The notes under the pieces were generated by a model. That model was not told where the DNA came from. It searched no databases and worked only from the letters and a program-made list of their open reading frames with translations. Shown one piece after another: positions 47,255 through 47,650 of a DNA stretch of 47,650 nt. Location: positions 1 through 47,650 of the forward strand of contig JAZOOX010000025.1 in NCBI GenBank assembly GCA_045655245.1, in the 5' to 3' direction. Within the stretch, counting starts at the first letter, position 1, and each line of letters starts with the position of its first letter. The stretch comes from RGIG8785 sp045655245. GTDB taxonomy: Bacteria > Bacillota > Clostridia > RGIG8785. The position numbers and the translations under genes were made by a program.

Positions 47255-47650
47255 TTATTCCTCCTTATAGGCCCATGACTGATGCACCAGCAAGGTCACG
47301 GGTTCTAAATTTGTAATCTGATTTTTAAGGCACTCGTACAGTTCGGGCATTACAGTTGTTTTGACAATGGGCAACCCTGTCAGACGGGATAGCTCCTCTG
47401 CCTTTTTTACAGAGTCCAACACCATTTCGGGGGTGGTTTGTTCCCCTAAGTTGGAGTTGTTAATGATGCCGGTGTAAGGAACCTTTCCCGCGTCTTCGAT
47501 TTCTTTCATCACAGCGGCAGCTTCTTCTGCCGTACGGGTCAGCGGACGGAAAAAGTTGACTACCAGGAAGGAGTCGAAATCCTTTTCCGCTAAAATAGCG
47601 GGAGCGTAGCGCCCCAACGCCAAGGCACCACGGTCGTCGCCGCCGATGTC
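47255..47650 (-). CDS. Partial CobQ/ParA-like gene at the window edge (5' end missing)
   Basis: The frame is open to the right edge; 131 C-terminal residues are visible. They begin DIGGDDRGALALGRYAPAIL, continue LVVNFFRPLTRTAEEAAAVM, and include GIINNSNLGEQTTPEMVLDS and LTGLPIVKTTVMPELYECL. The first segment looks like the Walker B/switch region of a ParA/MinD-like P-loop ATPase (D-x-G-G-D). I recall similar genes heading such ferredoxin oxidoreductase operons, with no proven function. The real start lies outside the window; apparent starts inside (near 47623) are artefacts of truncation. Confidence 0.7.
   Translation of the reverse strand, partial: DIGGDDRGALALGRYAPAILAEKDFDSFLVVNFFRPLTRTAEEAAAVMKEIEDAGKVPYTGIINNSNLGEQTTPEMVLDSVKKAEELSRLTGLPIVKTTVMPELYECLKNQITNLEPVTLLVHQSWAYKEE

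Noticed and set aside
1..47650. CRISPR arrays, insertion sequences, prophage structural genes or rRNA
   Set aside because: No regularly spaced direct repeats, transposase motifs, phage structural genes or rRNA sequences were seen; the only accessory signals are the XRE genes and pseudogenes at the left end.

Overview
The window looks like a chromosomal segment of a low-to-mid GC Firmicute, most likely a Clostridia member (Oscillospirales-like by general gene style; this placement is inference). The support is a sigma-H type factor, the Rex redox repressor, a WalRK-type two-component system, a CapABC-type BY-kinase cassette, a SEDS protein, an SLH-domain surface protein, ferredoxin-dependent 2-oxoacid oxidoreductase genes, an ECF-type ThiT under a TPP riboswitch, and sigma-A promoters of the TTGACA-17-TATAAT form at nearly every transcription unit.

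Layout. 1-1095 is accessory debris: a frameshifted YgjV-like membrane protein remnant fused to the tail of an XRE regulator, then two intact small XRE regulators. 1123-4053 holds a short ComEC, a flavin reductase and galE. 4244-7782 is a translationally coupled capA-capB-capC-dacF operon for surface polysaccharide control and cell-wall trimming. 7846-8002 carries tRNA-Glu and tRNA-Met. 8188-13074 encodes a 1628-residue secreted protein built from four tandem modules of about 250 residues that I cannot assign to a family. trmB follows, convergent with a long minus-strand operon (mutY-rodA-rpiB-M23 peptidase-polysaccharide deacetylase). 18376-19397 is sigH, tRNA-Gly and a zinc-ribbon gene. 19680-23445 is acn-idh-rex. 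23655-26486 is a probable S-layer protein with a structured leader. Then come a TtcA-like gene, rplM-rpsI, an M20 peptidase, an SH3b-NlpC/P60 hydrolase, and holA-yihY-DUF951 facing ispE-walR-walK-membrane protein. The right part holds pepD, an OPT transporter with a PqqD-like partner, thiT, a possible lipoprotein, and a minus-strand operon (CobQ/ParA-like partial gene, ferredoxin subunit, VorB, VorA, VorC, XRE-cupin, acyl-CoA ligase) that runs off the right edge.

How the genes connect. Many products act on the envelope: RodA, DacF, the M23 and NlpC/P60 hydrolases, the deacetylase, CapABC, the SLH protein and WalRK. The strongest new observation is a set of exact matches to the Bacillus WalR consensus (TGTWAH-N5-TGTWAH). 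Two lie in tandem just upstream of the S-layer promoter and a three-half-site array covers the start region of the NlpC/P60 gene, while the likely cognate WalRK is encoded in the same window. This suggests one regulator may control both the S-layer and a wall hydrolase. Other points of interest are a terminator that overlaps the ribosome binding site of the M23 gene, a tRNA six bases after the sigH stop, an orphan PqqD-like protein coupled to a peptide transporter, and the large modular secreted protein. No CRISPR array, insertion sequence or rRNA was seen.
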